Shown one piece after another: positions 1 to 11,488 of a stretch of DNA of 48,516 bases. How positions within the stretch are numbered: the first letter of the stretch is position 1; each line of letters opens with the position of its first letter. The DNA comes from Neolentinus lepideus HHB14362 ss-1 (Eukaryota; Basidiomycota; Agaricomycetes; Gloeophyllales; Gloeophyllaceae), in contig KV425682.1 of assembly GCA_001632425.1 (NCBI GenBank), positions 1-48,516 of the forward strand, given 5' to 3'. The position numbers and the translations under genes are program-made. Under the pieces are notes generated by a model. It saw nothing but the letters and a program-made list of their open reading frames with translations. It did no database searches and had not been told where the DNA came from.

Positions 1-30
1 CAACCGCAACCGCAACCGCAACCGCAACCG
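1..30 (+). repeat. CAACCG hexanucleotide microsatellite, five copies
   Basis: Five perfect tandem copies of CAACCG encode a Gln-Pro repeat at the visible start of the kelch reading frame. The tract may continue left of the window. Confidence 0.9.
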
Positions 31-1963
31 CAGCATCAGCCCAACGGCACGTACCCAGCGCAAGCACCACATCAAAGCACTGCACTGGGGCCTTCGCAAC
101 CTCAACAGCAGCAACCACAACCCCAGTCTTCTCAACAAGGCCTGAGCCAGAGCTCGTCACAGGCCCACCCCACATGGCCATGGTCGCAGCGGCACCTGAG
201 CCTTCCCCGCCCCATGTCCTCCCCAAGCCCGGTGTCACGCCGCCGACGTCGCCCTCTCCTTCACCCTTCCCACAATACGGCCATGCGATGCCGATGAGCC
301 CCACGAACACCGGCGACCTCTACCTCTTCCACGGCCTCATGCGCGAGACAGTGCAGAATGACTTGTATCTGTTTAGCGCGAGTGACCTGTCGGCGATGCT
401 CGTCCAGACCGGGGGAGAGGTCCCGTCGCCCCAGGTTGGGCATGCATCGGCGCTCGTGAGCAACGTACTGATCGTTTGGGGAGGGGACATGAAGACAGAT
501 AGTAAAGCCCGGCTGACTGATAAGCTGGACGATGGGTTGTATCTGTTGAATCTTGGTGAGTGGTACCTTCTCCGTTTCATGGTCGGTTCTGAACTATAGG
601 TGCAGTTTCAAGAGAATGGACTCGGGTCGGCGTTCAGGGCCCCAGTCCAGTCGGTCGGTATGGCCATGCGGTGACTATGGTCAGCTCCAAATTTTTCGTC
701 TTTGGAGGCCAAGTAGATGGTCAATTCTTGAATGACCTCTGGGCTTTCGATCTCAATTCCTGTGTGTGGAATCATCTATCTTGTGTTAAATAACGCTGAC
801 AATACCACTCATCCAGTACGAGCGAAAGCTACTTGGGAACTCTTCGAACCTTCATCTGGCCCCAAACCGGCACGCCAGACAGGCCATGTATGTATAAACT
901 ACGGCGATCGTGTAATAGTGTGCGTGATATCCTGAGCTACTTTATCGTGCCGAATTGACACTTATCAAAACATTTATATCCCAGTTTCGGTGGTACTGAT
1001 GGCCAGTACCACTACAACGATACCTGGGAGTTTAATCTCGCCACCCACAAGTGGACTGAGCTACAGTATATCGGCTACACGCCGGCTCCTCAGGAAGGGC
1101 ACGCAGCGGCGTTGGTTGACAATGTTATGTACATATTTGGTGGTAGGGGTGTTGATGGCAAAGATCTGGGTGATTTGGCTGCGTTCAAGATCACAAGTGA
1201 GCTGGCACAGGTCTCCTGGTTACACTCAACCTCAATGACTGACGACCATCATAGACAACCGGTGGTTCATGTTCCAAAACATGGGCCCTTCACCGAGTGG
1301 CCGGTCGAGGCATGCTATGGCGGCGATGGGTGCCAGAGTGTTTGTCCTTGGTGGAGAGTCATATGCGCCATCGAAACCGGAGGACGCGACCCTTATACAT
1401 GTTCTGGATACAAGTGCGTGACGTGTTTTGCCCCCCGTCACACTTCGTCTAACAGTATCTTAGAGCACATCAAATACCCTGACCCTAGCAGCAAGCCTCC
1501 ACAGTCGAACGGTCCATCAGGAGCGGGACGGAAATCCTCCATCGGTACAGCACAGGGGCCTGGAGGCACGCAGTCTTCATCACCGCAACCAAGTTTGGTG
1601 ATCAACAGACGGTCGATGTCGCCCTCCGTCCAGGGACAGGACTCGAATGAGGAGCTCCGACGTGCGATGTCGCCGCCAGGCACCTGGCCTGCTGTGAAGC
1701 CGATGAATGGTACAGCTCAGCTGCCATTCCCCAGTAGTGCCAAGGGCAAGGCGCCTATACGACCCAGTCGGGATGACCAGGAGGCTGTCACTGACGACAG
1801 TCACGATGCCGCCACTTCTGAGTCAGTTCTCAGAGAGTGAGCTGTGTCTCCTGAGTAGGTGCAGGTGCATGCAAAGAGTCCACCGAGTCGGGCAGTTTCG
1901 CCCACTGGTTGGTGTCCAGACAAGCCGCCAGAGCCTCATCTTCAGCATCCGATGTTTAGCTGA
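1..1963 (+). pseudogene. Kelch-repeat (Tea1-like) protein, truncated and probably a pseudogene
   Basis: The 5' end is outside the window. Spliced in frame, the segment encodes a Gln/Pro-rich N-terminus and then about five kelch blades with GRYGHA, FVFGG, YIFGG and FVLGG signatures. Introns lie near 556-600, 763-817, 920-985, 1199-1252 and 1421-1470, all GT-AG. A Ser/Pro-rich tail follows. Family knowledge: Tea1-like kelch proteins mark cell ends and carry a long coiled-coil C-terminal half, which is missing here. Three defects are visible. The conserved PWSQR segment (about 178-192) is in a different frame from the following LPKPGV segment (about 216), with no room for an intron. In-frame TGA (1838-1840) and TAG (1856-1858) follow, yet the same frame stays Pro/Ser-rich until TGA at 1961-1963. 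Both stops could come from C-to-T changes in CGA and CAG. A transposase remnant starts about 110 bp downstream. Alternatives are a sequencing error or a short functional kelch protein ending at 1840. Confidence 0.6.
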
Positions 1964-2075
1964 ATAGAATTTGTGTTCTTCATAGTGTCTTTACGGCATA
2001 TTGTTCCCTTTTTTTCCATCAGTTATTTTGAGTGTAATGTGTTTATTTGTGACCGCTGCTGATGCCACTTTTTAG

Positions 2076-3746
2076 CCATTTACAAATGATTTTCCCCGCG
2101 CCGATATCCACGAGTTGCTTTCGCCGGATATTCTACATCAACTCATCAAGGGCACCTTCAAAGACCATTTAGTCGACTGGATTGGTGAATTCTTGAGCTT
2201 GCGATATGGAGCAGGTGGGAGTGAGGCAGTACTAGCAGAGATTGACCGACGGTATGATCATTTATCATCTCATATGCAGTGATTCTAACTAGCCTTGCAG
2301 GATTGCTGCTACACCGCCCTTTACAGGTTTGAGGAGATTCCCCGAGGGACGCGGTTTCAAGCAGTGGACAGGTGATGACTCAAAGGCATTGATGAAGGTA
2401 GCTCCCATCTTAAGTGACTTTGCACGCATTATGAACTTTGAGGATTAGGTATACCTCCCGGCTATCGATGGTCTAGTGCCAAATCAGATCGTGAGGACCA
2501 TGCGTGCATTCTTGGAGTTCTGTTATATCGCCCGTCGCAACATCCATACGCCTCAAAGTCTTGATCACCTCCAGGAAGCAATGGAACGATTCCATCATTA
2601 TCGTAAGATTTTTCAAGACGAAGGTGTTCGAGTTGAGGACTACTCCTTACCTCGACAGCATTCTATGCGGCACTACTACGATGCTACTTGGGACTTTGGT
2701 GCTCCGAACGGTCTTTGTTCTTCAATCACAGAATCAAAACATATCAAAGCGGTAAAGGAACCCTGGCGACGCTCTAACCGATTCGAGGCACTGGGTCAAA
2801 TGTTGACCACAAATCAGCGCCTTGATAAACTTTCGGCTAGCCGTATGGACTTCATTGATCGTGGGATGATTGAGAAGGCCAATAAATGTATGTCCACCTT
2901 CTATATCAACGTACACAATTGGAATCATGTTGCATCGGTAGCAAAACAGCTCCTTCCGGCACTTGCAGATGCTGATGGTGCCATTGATGATCCACGGACC
3001 CCTGCTTATGTTAAACTTGCATCACGCTCCAGTACGTTGCTTGTCTTAGCGCGAGTTAATCTCAATGACGCCGAGTCTTTCTAGAACGACAACATCGTTT
3101 CAATCCTACTGGCCTCCCTTCACATACAGACCAGCCGACATTCAATCTCCTTTTGCGTGAATTCCTTCGGGACCAGATCAATGCCTTAAACCCATTATCG
3201 CACCTTGCAGAGCTTCCGGTCTTTGCTGATCCAATATTTATACACTACTCAGCTGCTGCGACGTTCTATGCTCCAAGTGACCCATCCGGTATCCAAGGAA
3301 TGCGCCGTGAGCATATTCGTGCCACCCCATCTTGGCGCAAGGGCGCCCCTCGCTTTGACTGCGTTTTCGTGAAGCAAGACGTACAACGCGAAGACTCGCC
3401 CTATCCACGGTTCGATGTTGCAAGAATTTTCGTATTTTTCTCATTCAAGTTTAATGATAGGCGCTACGAGTGCGCCTTGGTCCATTGGTTTGAATGGGCT
3501 GATCATTGTCCGGATGAGGACACAGGGATGTGGATTGTGGACCGAGGTGCGAGTGGGACAAGTCGCCCTGCGTTGTCGATCATCCCCATACAACGCATAC
3601 TCCGAGCTGCGCACCTTATTCCTATGTTCGGCAGGACTAATATCCCTCGCGATGTCACTCATACTAACGCTCTGGACCAATTCCGTCTTTTCTATGTCAA
3701 CAAATATGCCGACCATCATACTTTCGAGGTCCTGCACTTACCATAG
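2076..3746 (+). pseudogene. Plavaka transposase, C-terminal fragment
   Basis: Exons 2076-2251, 2301-2397, 2449-3031 and 3085-3746 join in frame through GT-AG introns and end in TAG at 3744-3746. Signature stretches include SPDILHQLIKGTFKDHL, GLRRFPEGRGFKQWTGDDSK, FGAPNGLCSSITESKHIK and LTTNQRLDKL, all typical of Plavaka transposases in mushroom genomes. The visible product is about 505 residues with no internal stop, so the decay is recent or limited to the 5' truncation. The first exon has a plausible acceptor (TTTTTAG at 2069-2075), meaning the missing part was probably in upstream exons. The N-terminal region of the transposase cannot be seen, so the copy is unlikely to be autonomous. The tail has the hydrophobic, His/Asp-rich C-terminal region usual for this family. 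Confidence 0.85.
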
Positions 3747-3786
3747 CCATCTGTGTATTTTCAGTAACTTAGTACCGCAGATATAG

Positions 3787-4018
3787 CTTAGGATCGGATG
3801 TACTACTTAGTGACCTTGCATGTGTCTGAGGTATCTTACTATTGTCTTGTTTGCCTACATCTATCTTAGTTCTATCTTAGGGTGTCTTAGACGAATCGTA
3901 GATCTTAGTGTGCCTTACGCGAATCGTAGATCTGATTCCGGCGAGGCGGCCTTTGGGCCTTACGGGTCTTACGCCATCTTATCGTTCTTGCCATGTGCTT
4001 AGTGCCTCGCTAAGACAA
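3787..4018. repeat. CTTAG-rich subterminal repeat region
   Basis: CTTAG occurs at least seven times (around 3787, 3804, 3867, 3877, 3887, 3903 and 3999), with a reverse copy CTAAG near 4013. A direct duplication of GAATCGTAGATCT is present (about 3893 and 3921). Dense short repeats just inside the ends are usual for CACTA-like transposons, where they serve as transposase binding sites; that role is inferred here. The rest, 4019-4511, holds nothing recognisable and is the 3' flank of NDUFS4. Confidence 0.5.
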
Positions 4019-4511
4019 AAAAAGAAACCAAAAGCTAATATGGCATTTTGCTGATGTGGGCCTGAACGTACGTTGCCTGAACCTTAGCTTGGGCCCTCTG
4101 TCTAAGTCCGTCGCTGTGCACCGCAAGTTAACCATCAGCGGGCCCACTGCCATCTGGTCATCTCCACCACTTCACTCCAGCTGAGCCCATAACATAGACT
4201 AACGTGCCGCAGACGCCCTCTCACTCATGTTCACAATCGTCTAATAACCGCCTCAGTCTATACAAATATACATAGTTACCAGTTCACACATCCTATATTT
4301 ACTGCAATCTTCGTCTATGAACAAGGTCGACATCATGCCATTCTCACCTGGGATCCCGCTTGAGCTTGTCGCCAGGACTGGACAGCAAAGGAAACATCAA
4401 TGAGCGAGACGTCCCCAGAATATCGCTCAGTCGCACCGTGCACATGCCTGATTATGACAAAGGTATATTGCAGATGACAATACAATGCAGGTCATTACGT
4501 CCGAAGCATCT

Positions 4512-5258
4512 CTATTTCGTGCGCGCAATACGAAGTTTAGAGGGCTTGTAAACATAGTTCTCCGCATAGTTCTTAGGTGGGATCTTCTTGACGACAGGGG
4601 GCTGACTGTTACGCGGTCTCGATAGGTATCGCCTGGATGGAGATGATAGAAGGAACTTACACATAGTAATCCCATCCTACACCGAGTAGACTGTAAGTAA
4701 AGGCTGCCCCGGCGGAAATTGGATCCTACTGACCTTGCTTCTCAGCGAAGTGAACAGCGTCTTCTTTTGACTTGAATGACATTCGCGTTCCCTGCATGTA
4801 ATCGGCACTAACAGACCAAGCATGGGCAGCCTGCACGAGACATTGAGGAATGATGCTCACGAGCTTGCCCATCCCATAAGGGGGTTCTCCCATCGTGCTC
4901 CGCCAGGCAGGATATCCCAGTCAAGACGCCAACGGTTCGTCTTGGCAGATCCGCTCTGTGTAGTGCTACGAGCAGGCTGGAAGATTCGGACAACGCGGTG
5001 ACGCAACTGCTCTGAGCAACATTCAGGACAGACAATTCCGTCACTGGGAAAGATTTTAGACTCACCGGGTGCACCACTGACAACGTCCGCACTGACTACT
5101 TCCTTCGTCGGGATGGGTGAGATCTCCTTCGACTCCCCTTGACTGGTTTCGGTCGGAACAGAACTGGATTCAGTAGCAAGGGTGCGCGAGCTAAGCGCAA
5201 GAGACTTCAAATGAGACTGTCTTGCCAGCGTACGCTGGCATGACCGAAACATGGACAT
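4512..5258 (-). CDS. NADH:ubiquinone oxidoreductase 18 kDa subunit (NDUFS4, AQDQ family)
   Basis: Accessory subunit of mitochondrial complex I. Exons on the minus strand are 5258-5066, 5011-4861, 4807-4734, 4676-4661 and 4605-4512, giving 175 residues. The N-terminus is Arg/Ser-rich without acidic residues (MSMFRSCQRTLARQSH), as expected of a mitochondrial presequence. The core shows RVVRIFQPARSTTQSG, RWENPLMGWASSADYMQG, FKSKEDAVHFAEKQGW and a C-terminal PPKNYAENY, the order seen in NDUFS4 of animals and fungi. The fourth exon is only 16 nt (GWDYYV region) but is needed to keep frame and motif. An ATG 13 codons further upstream (5297) is also in frame; 5258 was chosen because the presequence then starts cleanly. 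The gene is head-to-head with the Rictor homologue, 289 bp apart. Confidence 0.93.
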
Positions 5259-5547
5259 GGTTGCGGTGGATGTAAGTATCAGTGCAGCCCTTCGCACTCC
5301 GGGAGTGGTCGGAGTCCTGCATCTTCAGGGAATACACCAGGACCTCGGGCACTACTGCACGATCGCGACCTCTAGTGCTTCCGTATCCGAGAGGCAATAA
5401 TATTAATTGTCTGGTGCGAATACTACCCACATCCATCTCGGGTTGCTTTGAAGCCGCTTTGGGCTCTTCTTGAAGATCCTGACAGTTGTCAAGTCTCATA
5501 CTGTGGTACAACTTGAATCCTTACACCGCGCACTGTCTGCCCAAGTT
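5259..5547. promoter_or_regulatory. Shared promoter between NDUFS4 and the Rictor homologue
   Basis: 289 bp between two divergent start codons must hold both promoters and 5' UTRs. No clear TATA box or known site stands out. Confidence 0.5.
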
Positions 5548-8500
5548 ATGCCTGCGATCACACAAACCACTTCAACTGTGGACCACTTCGGTGTCAACGG
5601 AAATACACAGCGGCACGAGACAGGATCTAGCGGAGCACGGAGTGCGGTCTCTACGACCGCAGCTCACGTAAATGGACATTCCCCAAGCAACTCGACATCC
5701 AATGAATCTCGTATAGACATGGAAGATCGAGCTAAGACGGAGCAGGTGAGTAAACGTAACACTGCAGCTGTCATGGTAATGATGATGTTAATGAAAAGGG
5801 TTTACCACATCATTTTGTAGCTTGATGCCCTTGCTAATCGACTCGAGGTCCAGAAAAGGATCAGAGAAGGCGCGGAGAGCATGCTTCAGCTGGCCTTGAC
5901 GGTAGGTAGAACAAAATCGCTGGATGAACACTGTTTTCGATTGCTTGAACGCCGTGATAGGACCAGAATTTCTCGGACGATCTGCGTGTCAAAGTGGAAT
6001 CTGAATTAGATAGGGCCAAAAAAGAGATTGAGGTGATCACAAGCCAGATGCGTACAAGTAAGACACATCGCTGTACAGAATAGATGGTAACTGATGCATC
6101 GCAGTATCGGCCAAGGTGACGAGAAAGATTAGCGTAGAAGAGAAAGGTCCGCATTACAGCTTGACGCTACTCGTCGTCCCGTGACTGATCTCGCAATAGA
6201 TGACTTCCGTACTGCGCTCAACAATGCTATCGAATGCATCAAAACTCTTTCATCATTGGGGAAATCTTCAACTTCTCAATTGTCGACATCTCCTTCAACC
6301 TCTACCATAAAGGCGGCACCTTCAAGCGACGAGGAAGTGGATGCAGCCCGCACTGACACCATGAACCGTCTAGTTGGTGTCCTGCAGAGGAATCTTCGTG
6401 TACGATATGCTGTGCCTATCTCCGAGGTGGTCCAGGTGTAAGATCAATACATCTAGTCACGCCACAGTCATAGGTAACATGATTTTGCACAGTGCGCTCC
6501 TGGGCTTGTCCGACAAATGTTCGAAGCAATGTCGGGCTTGTGCCTACCGTCTTATCCGACATGCCCTGGTCGATTCAGAGTCTATCGTGCGCCTGCAGCA
6601 GCACCCACTTGACTGGTATATGATTAAGTTCGTATGGCGGTTGTGGTCATGACGGGGAAGCTGACTACTTTACTAGATCATTGGCCAGAGACAACAAGCA
6701 CGCAGTCGAGAAAGAACAGGTAGTGAAGCTCATACGTGCTATAGTGGAAATTGGATCTACAAAAAGCGGATCATCCGGCAATTCGGGCTCGGGTTCTGTG
6801 CCTCTTTCAGACGGCGTAATGAGGGCTTTCATTGCCACCGCAGAGCAGCCGGACGATCCTCTGAGACTTATATGTATCGAGACGCTAGCAGAGATCTGTA
6901 AGAGCACTCTAGGATAAGCAAGATCAGATACTTACGCCGACCATGGTTTTTTCTAGTGTTGATTGACATAGAGCTAATGTCAAGAACGGGAGGTATCAGA
7001 TTACTACTTCATGTCTTGGCAGAAGGGCCTTTGGAGATCGCACCAATCCTAGCTTTGACGTTCCTGCACGTCGTGGACAGTCCTAGCACGCGAGTTTATC
7101 TTCACCCAGGCACTGATTTCGAAGTATGACTGCCACATCTTCGTCTTCCATACATATTCCAACTAAAAGATGGGTTAGATTGCCTTGTCGGGAGTGACTG
7201 ACGCCTATGGGAAAGGGCCCGAGCACGACGAGAGAATGCGCGCGTGTGCGAGAATCATAACACTTCTTTTGCGTACCTGGAGTGGTATGTATGCTTCCTG
7301 TATCCTAAGGATATCTTCTAACCTCGTGTTATAGGCTTGATGTACTTCTGTATGGATAACATGCGAGCCATCCGGACAATCATAGATACGCTACGCATAC
7401 CATCACTCGACTCAAGGGTAACGCATGCTGGTGGTCTATTTGTTCAAATCGCTCACATTTCACTGCATCCAGGAAATAATAATCGACATGTTCTTTGATC
7501 TCCTAAACATCAAACCGCCCGACTGGCATCAGACATTCATAGATGGTCGTCGTCTCACCAGTACGTATCGCAGTGTATTCCGAAGAGCCATGTGGAGCAA
7601 TGATTACCGTTAGTGTACCGCCGTTCCGTCCAGATCACAGATTCTCCTCCCTCCCCCCCTCTGTCTAGGAAACCGCAAGAGTCAGAAAATCTCAAACTAG
7701 CGGACCAATATATTGCCCTACTCATCCTCACCTTCACCCAGGCCGGTTTGTTAGACGTCGGTGCCTTACAATACTCATCGTTCTCCCTGCTCACTTTCGA
7801 TCTCGCCAGGCGCTGACGAGTATGTTCGAAGAGTCCACCACAGGGTCAAACTTATCTCGCAAAGCTACTCTCCTTATGGCGGAAGTTTTGCAACTTGCGA
7901 ATAAGCTACTGCCCTTGTCACAGGCTGCAAAAATCCAGGTTCGGTATCTGACCTCGCTTTGCTAACCAGGGCGCTCTAACTTGTGTGTTGCAGAGCATCC
8001 CAAGAGTATTTGATCTTGCTTCGGATTATGGCAGGGGCGAGCATCGAATAATAGGCTCTTTGGCTCTATCTGCGCTGGACAGTTTCAATCGGAATGCAGC
8101 TCGGTTACATCCTACTGCAAGTATAAAGAATAGTAGACCGAGGTCCTATATTTGACATGCTGTATCGTGTCGGTGCTAACATCAAAATGTAGAGCCAATT
8201 CTGGCGAGGACGCTGTTCGAAGAGGTCAACGTCAAGTGGAACAGGTAAAGATCAAAATAGGCATGCAGATGGATGACAGAACGTTCCAAGCCACGTTGCT
8301 CGAAACACAAGTGCGTCGTACACTACTTCTAGTTGGATTTTGACCGTTCATCATTGTGCAGGTCATGTTGACCAAAGATCACACAAAGTGGAATTTTGAT
8401 ACACTACAAGACCTGATTGAAGGTCCCTTGCTTAACCCTAAACGTTTGGAAGAGGCGATCAAGGGTTCGAGGTTCATCCGGCGGCTTATGTCTTTCTTCC

Positions 8501-10933
8501 ATCCATTCAGCCATCGCTTCTCTGATATGCCTCGGATTAAAGTAGCTATTGCTCGTACACATGCCTGAATATAGTCTGATCCGCACCATCTAGGCGAATC
8601 AACGCTGGGTTAAACTTGGCTGTACTGTCCTCACTACTCTACTGGCCAGCCCGGACGGCAAGCGCTACCTTGAGACCGAAGATGACTTTCTCAAGCAGAT
8701 TGTCAAATCGTTTGCGCAATTAGATCCCGTAAGTGTGATTTTTCAACCTTCATCCGTTCCTTCTGATTTCTCCGGAAGTACAATGGCACCATGGAATCGG
8801 ACCCCATATTTTCCAAAGCGAGGATGCAAGATACACTCACTTACGGGTACCTTGAAATGCTGGGCACGTTGAGCACGCACGAGAAAGGAGTCGAGTGCGT
8901 TTATTAAATCGTCCTTGCATGATAACAGGATTCATAGTTCAACTGGTGCAGGTTGATGGAGAAATTCAAGATATTCACTGCCTTCTATCACCTCAGCGAT
9001 ACACGAAGCCGGGATGACTTGATTAAAGGCATCATACTACATCTTGATTATAGTATGTGAGTAGGACCCACAAGCAGTCAGCCCGACACAACTCTGACGG
9101 CACATTTCAAAGTGATGGACATTCAAGAATAGTTCTTTCGAAGGCTCTCACTTCCAGTTATGTTGTAAGTGCGCCCTTCTTGTTCACAAAATATCCCACC
9201 AACGCGTCTCAGCATATAAGAATTTTCGCTACCTCGCATCTGGGTAGTTTAGTTCGGGAGAGTGCTACCGCCAATGCTTGGACTCTGCGGCTCCTCCTAA
9301 CTCAGTTATATGATCCTGCGATGGACGTATGCGAGCTGGCAGTGCAATTCCTCCAGGAAGCCTGTGAGTCGATGGAGATCCTACGCCTTGTGGTCGAGAT
9401 GCAGCCTGCGTTGGACCACCTCGGAGACATCGGGCACCCCCTTCTTATGAAGTAGCGTCGTCATGTTTGATTTCATTGCACAGTGCTAATGGCCATGCCA
9501 GGTTCATGTCGACCCCTGTTGGTTTCCGTTATCTCTACGATGCTGGTTACATTGACCGGGAGATTGACATGTGGTTCCACGTGCGTATCATCAGTTACGC
9601 GTTTGTTTCGTGCTAATTGTTATATAGGAACGAATTGTGTGGTATGTTGTCCAAATCGAAGTGTACTTGGCAAAAGCCTTCAATGTCTCGGCGGTGGAGA
9701 ATAATGGGGATGTAGGGTACGTATTCACGTAACGTCAGTGCCTCTTTTTTCTTAGCATTTGCGTAGAACCTCGTCTTCGGACATTTCTGTCCCTAGACAC
9801 TTCTATGGTGAAATGACCAAGACGGAACTTGGCTGCCAGGTATTGCACGAGAAGGGTCACTTCGCGGAATTTGCGCACTTCATCCGGCAACATGGAGTGG
9901 AGAATGAGGATGTCGATATCATTATCAAACTGAAGAGCATCCTGTGGGCTGTGGTGCGTTCATTTATTTTGTTTGTTATAGCGTAAGATAACTGATCTTT
10001 CAACAGGGCAATATTGGTGCGACAGAGGGCGGCCTGCCTTTCCTGGAAGAGGAGGAGATCATACCTACGATCCTTGAGATTGCAGAGAAGTCCCCGGTCC
10101 TTTCTGTGCGAGGGCAAGTGACCTTGTCCCATCCCCAGGAGGGTAGAAGAGATCGATGCTGATTTTGACGTAGAACGTGCTTTTTCGTTCTCGGTCTTCT
10201 TTCGGTCACACCGCAGGGCGCGGAGATCCTGGATGACTACCATTGGGAATCCACTTTATCACCGGCAGGCTATCCTACGGGGCTTTCTACCCCCATGGAC
10301 CTGGAGAAATTCATCTTTGTGAGTCTCGATCGCTGGGCATATATTTGTCGTACTGAAGTCCCGATCCAGGTACCCACTTGGGAAACGCCCATGTGTTCTA
10401 CCGGGAACCAACTTATCCCGCCAATATCGCAGAATGAGATAGAAGTCATGACGGCTATCCATAATCTGGCGAATACCGTCATAGCTAACCAAGCTTCGCG
10501 TACTTTGGCGAGGTACACAGTCGTTCCATAGTATCAGGAGCTTAGGCTGATTATCTGTAGGTTGAAGACTCGGTCAGAATATAAAGACATATTCTCCTCC
10601 TCGTCCATGTTCTACCGTGCTCTCCACACAATCTCGACTTACCGATATCGACTTCCCGTTCGACGGTATATCTTGGATCTTTTCGAGATTGAGCTGGACT
10701 GCGACCTCGCGAAGCAATTGTCACACTATGCAGAGACCCTTCAGGCGCCCGATGACACGAGCACTGCAGCTCCTAGTAGGGTTGTCAGCGTTCTGGGTAT
10801 CCCGGGACGAGCCAGGCACGGATCAGAAAGCGGGGATGATGATGACTTGGAAGAGCTTCGTGGAACTACTGTTGCAACCGAACCTGTCATGAATCTGCGG
10901 CCTATGAGCAGAATCGTTGGCTTCGAGAAGTGA
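5548..10933 (+). CDS. Rictor homologue (Tsc11/Avo3/Ste20 family), TORC2 subunit
   Basis: Scaffold subunit of TOR complex 2, which acts at the plasma membrane in actin, lipid and AGC-kinase control. About 20 exons are inferred; the first is 5548-5745, the second starts at 5821. The N-terminus has a helical segment (LANRLEVQKRIREGAESM) resembling an HR1/REM repeat. Rictor-family stretches follow in order: RLIRHALVDSESIVRLQ, HAVEKEQVVKLIRAIVEIG, RTGGIRLLLHVLAEGPLE, LRIPSLDSREIIIDMFFDLL, HLGSLVRESATANAW, LGCQVLHEKGHFAEFAHFI, TCFFVLGL followed by GAEILDDYHWE (the conserved V domain), and a C-terminal helical region with RSEYKDIFSSSS. The acidic tail ends at VGFEK, TGA 10931-10933. Two splicing oddities: an 11-nt exon at 6105-6115 restores the frame, and intron 10114-10173 begins with GC (donor GCAAGT). 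No frame-breaking defect was seen, though not every exon border was resolved. Confidence 0.88.
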
Positions 10934-11488
10934 AAGAATTGCTTGTTGCATGGTATTCTCGTCTTGCATCCCTAGCTCCAATATCATCGCATCTGTATCA
11001 TTATTACATATATCCTCCTGCATGACTTAAGAATCCGAGACACGCTTTGCAATATTATGGACCTTTCCTGCGCTTCGCAGCAGTCTTTTCCTGTGCTTTG
11101 AACAGATCCCGTCATACGTATATCTCATCATGCATTCAGGACACCTTGTGGTCTCCGCTTTGGTATGATGAATCGTCCTTATCCGAAGTCAATACGTTGG
11201 AAGTCCATACTCAGTAGATGAAATTGTGGCTATGCTGTAGAGATAGGTGACTGAGGAGGCCACAATGGTAGTATTAATTCAGGACGCAACGACTAAAACC
11301 CACGAGAAGAAGCTACTGAAACAATACAGTCGTGTAAGACTCGAGCTACAAATGTCGAGAATTGTCCAGTTCATATCCAATGTTCATCTGTCCGTCATTG
11401 ACGGTCGGTCCGTGACTACTTAGTAAGACGATGACAAAAAAGAAGTCCGAAAGTGAAAGTCCAAAGTGTCCGAGAGTCCATGTCTTGT
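10934..11488. other. Intergenic region between convergent genes
   Basis: 555 bp hold the 3' ends of the Rictor homologue (+) and the secreted-protein gene (-). No further gene, RNA or repeat is visible. Confidence 0.6.

Larger units (their letters stand above)
2076..4018 (+). mobile_element. Plavaka-type (CACTA-like) DNA transposon remnant
   Basis: The element holds the C-terminal part of a Plavaka transposase (2076-3746) and a downstream flank (3787-4018) rich in CTTAG/TCTTAG motifs that resemble subterminal repeats. The 5' part of the transposase and any 5' terminal repeat are absent: the degenerate kelch gene directly abuts the first recognisable exon. No terminal inverted repeat or target-site duplication could be defined, so both ends are approximate. 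Plavaka elements are known from Agaricomycetes, which fits the rest of the window. Confidence 0.75.

Noticed and set aside
1837..1858. A 22-nt intron removing both stops of the kelch gene
   Set aside because: Starts GTGAG and ends in TAG, but far below the minimum intron length seen here (about 44 nt) and lacks room for a branch point.
6116..6159. Frameshift in the Rictor homologue
   Set aside because: An 11-nt exon plus a 44-nt intron with standard GT and AG ends explains the frame change without damage.
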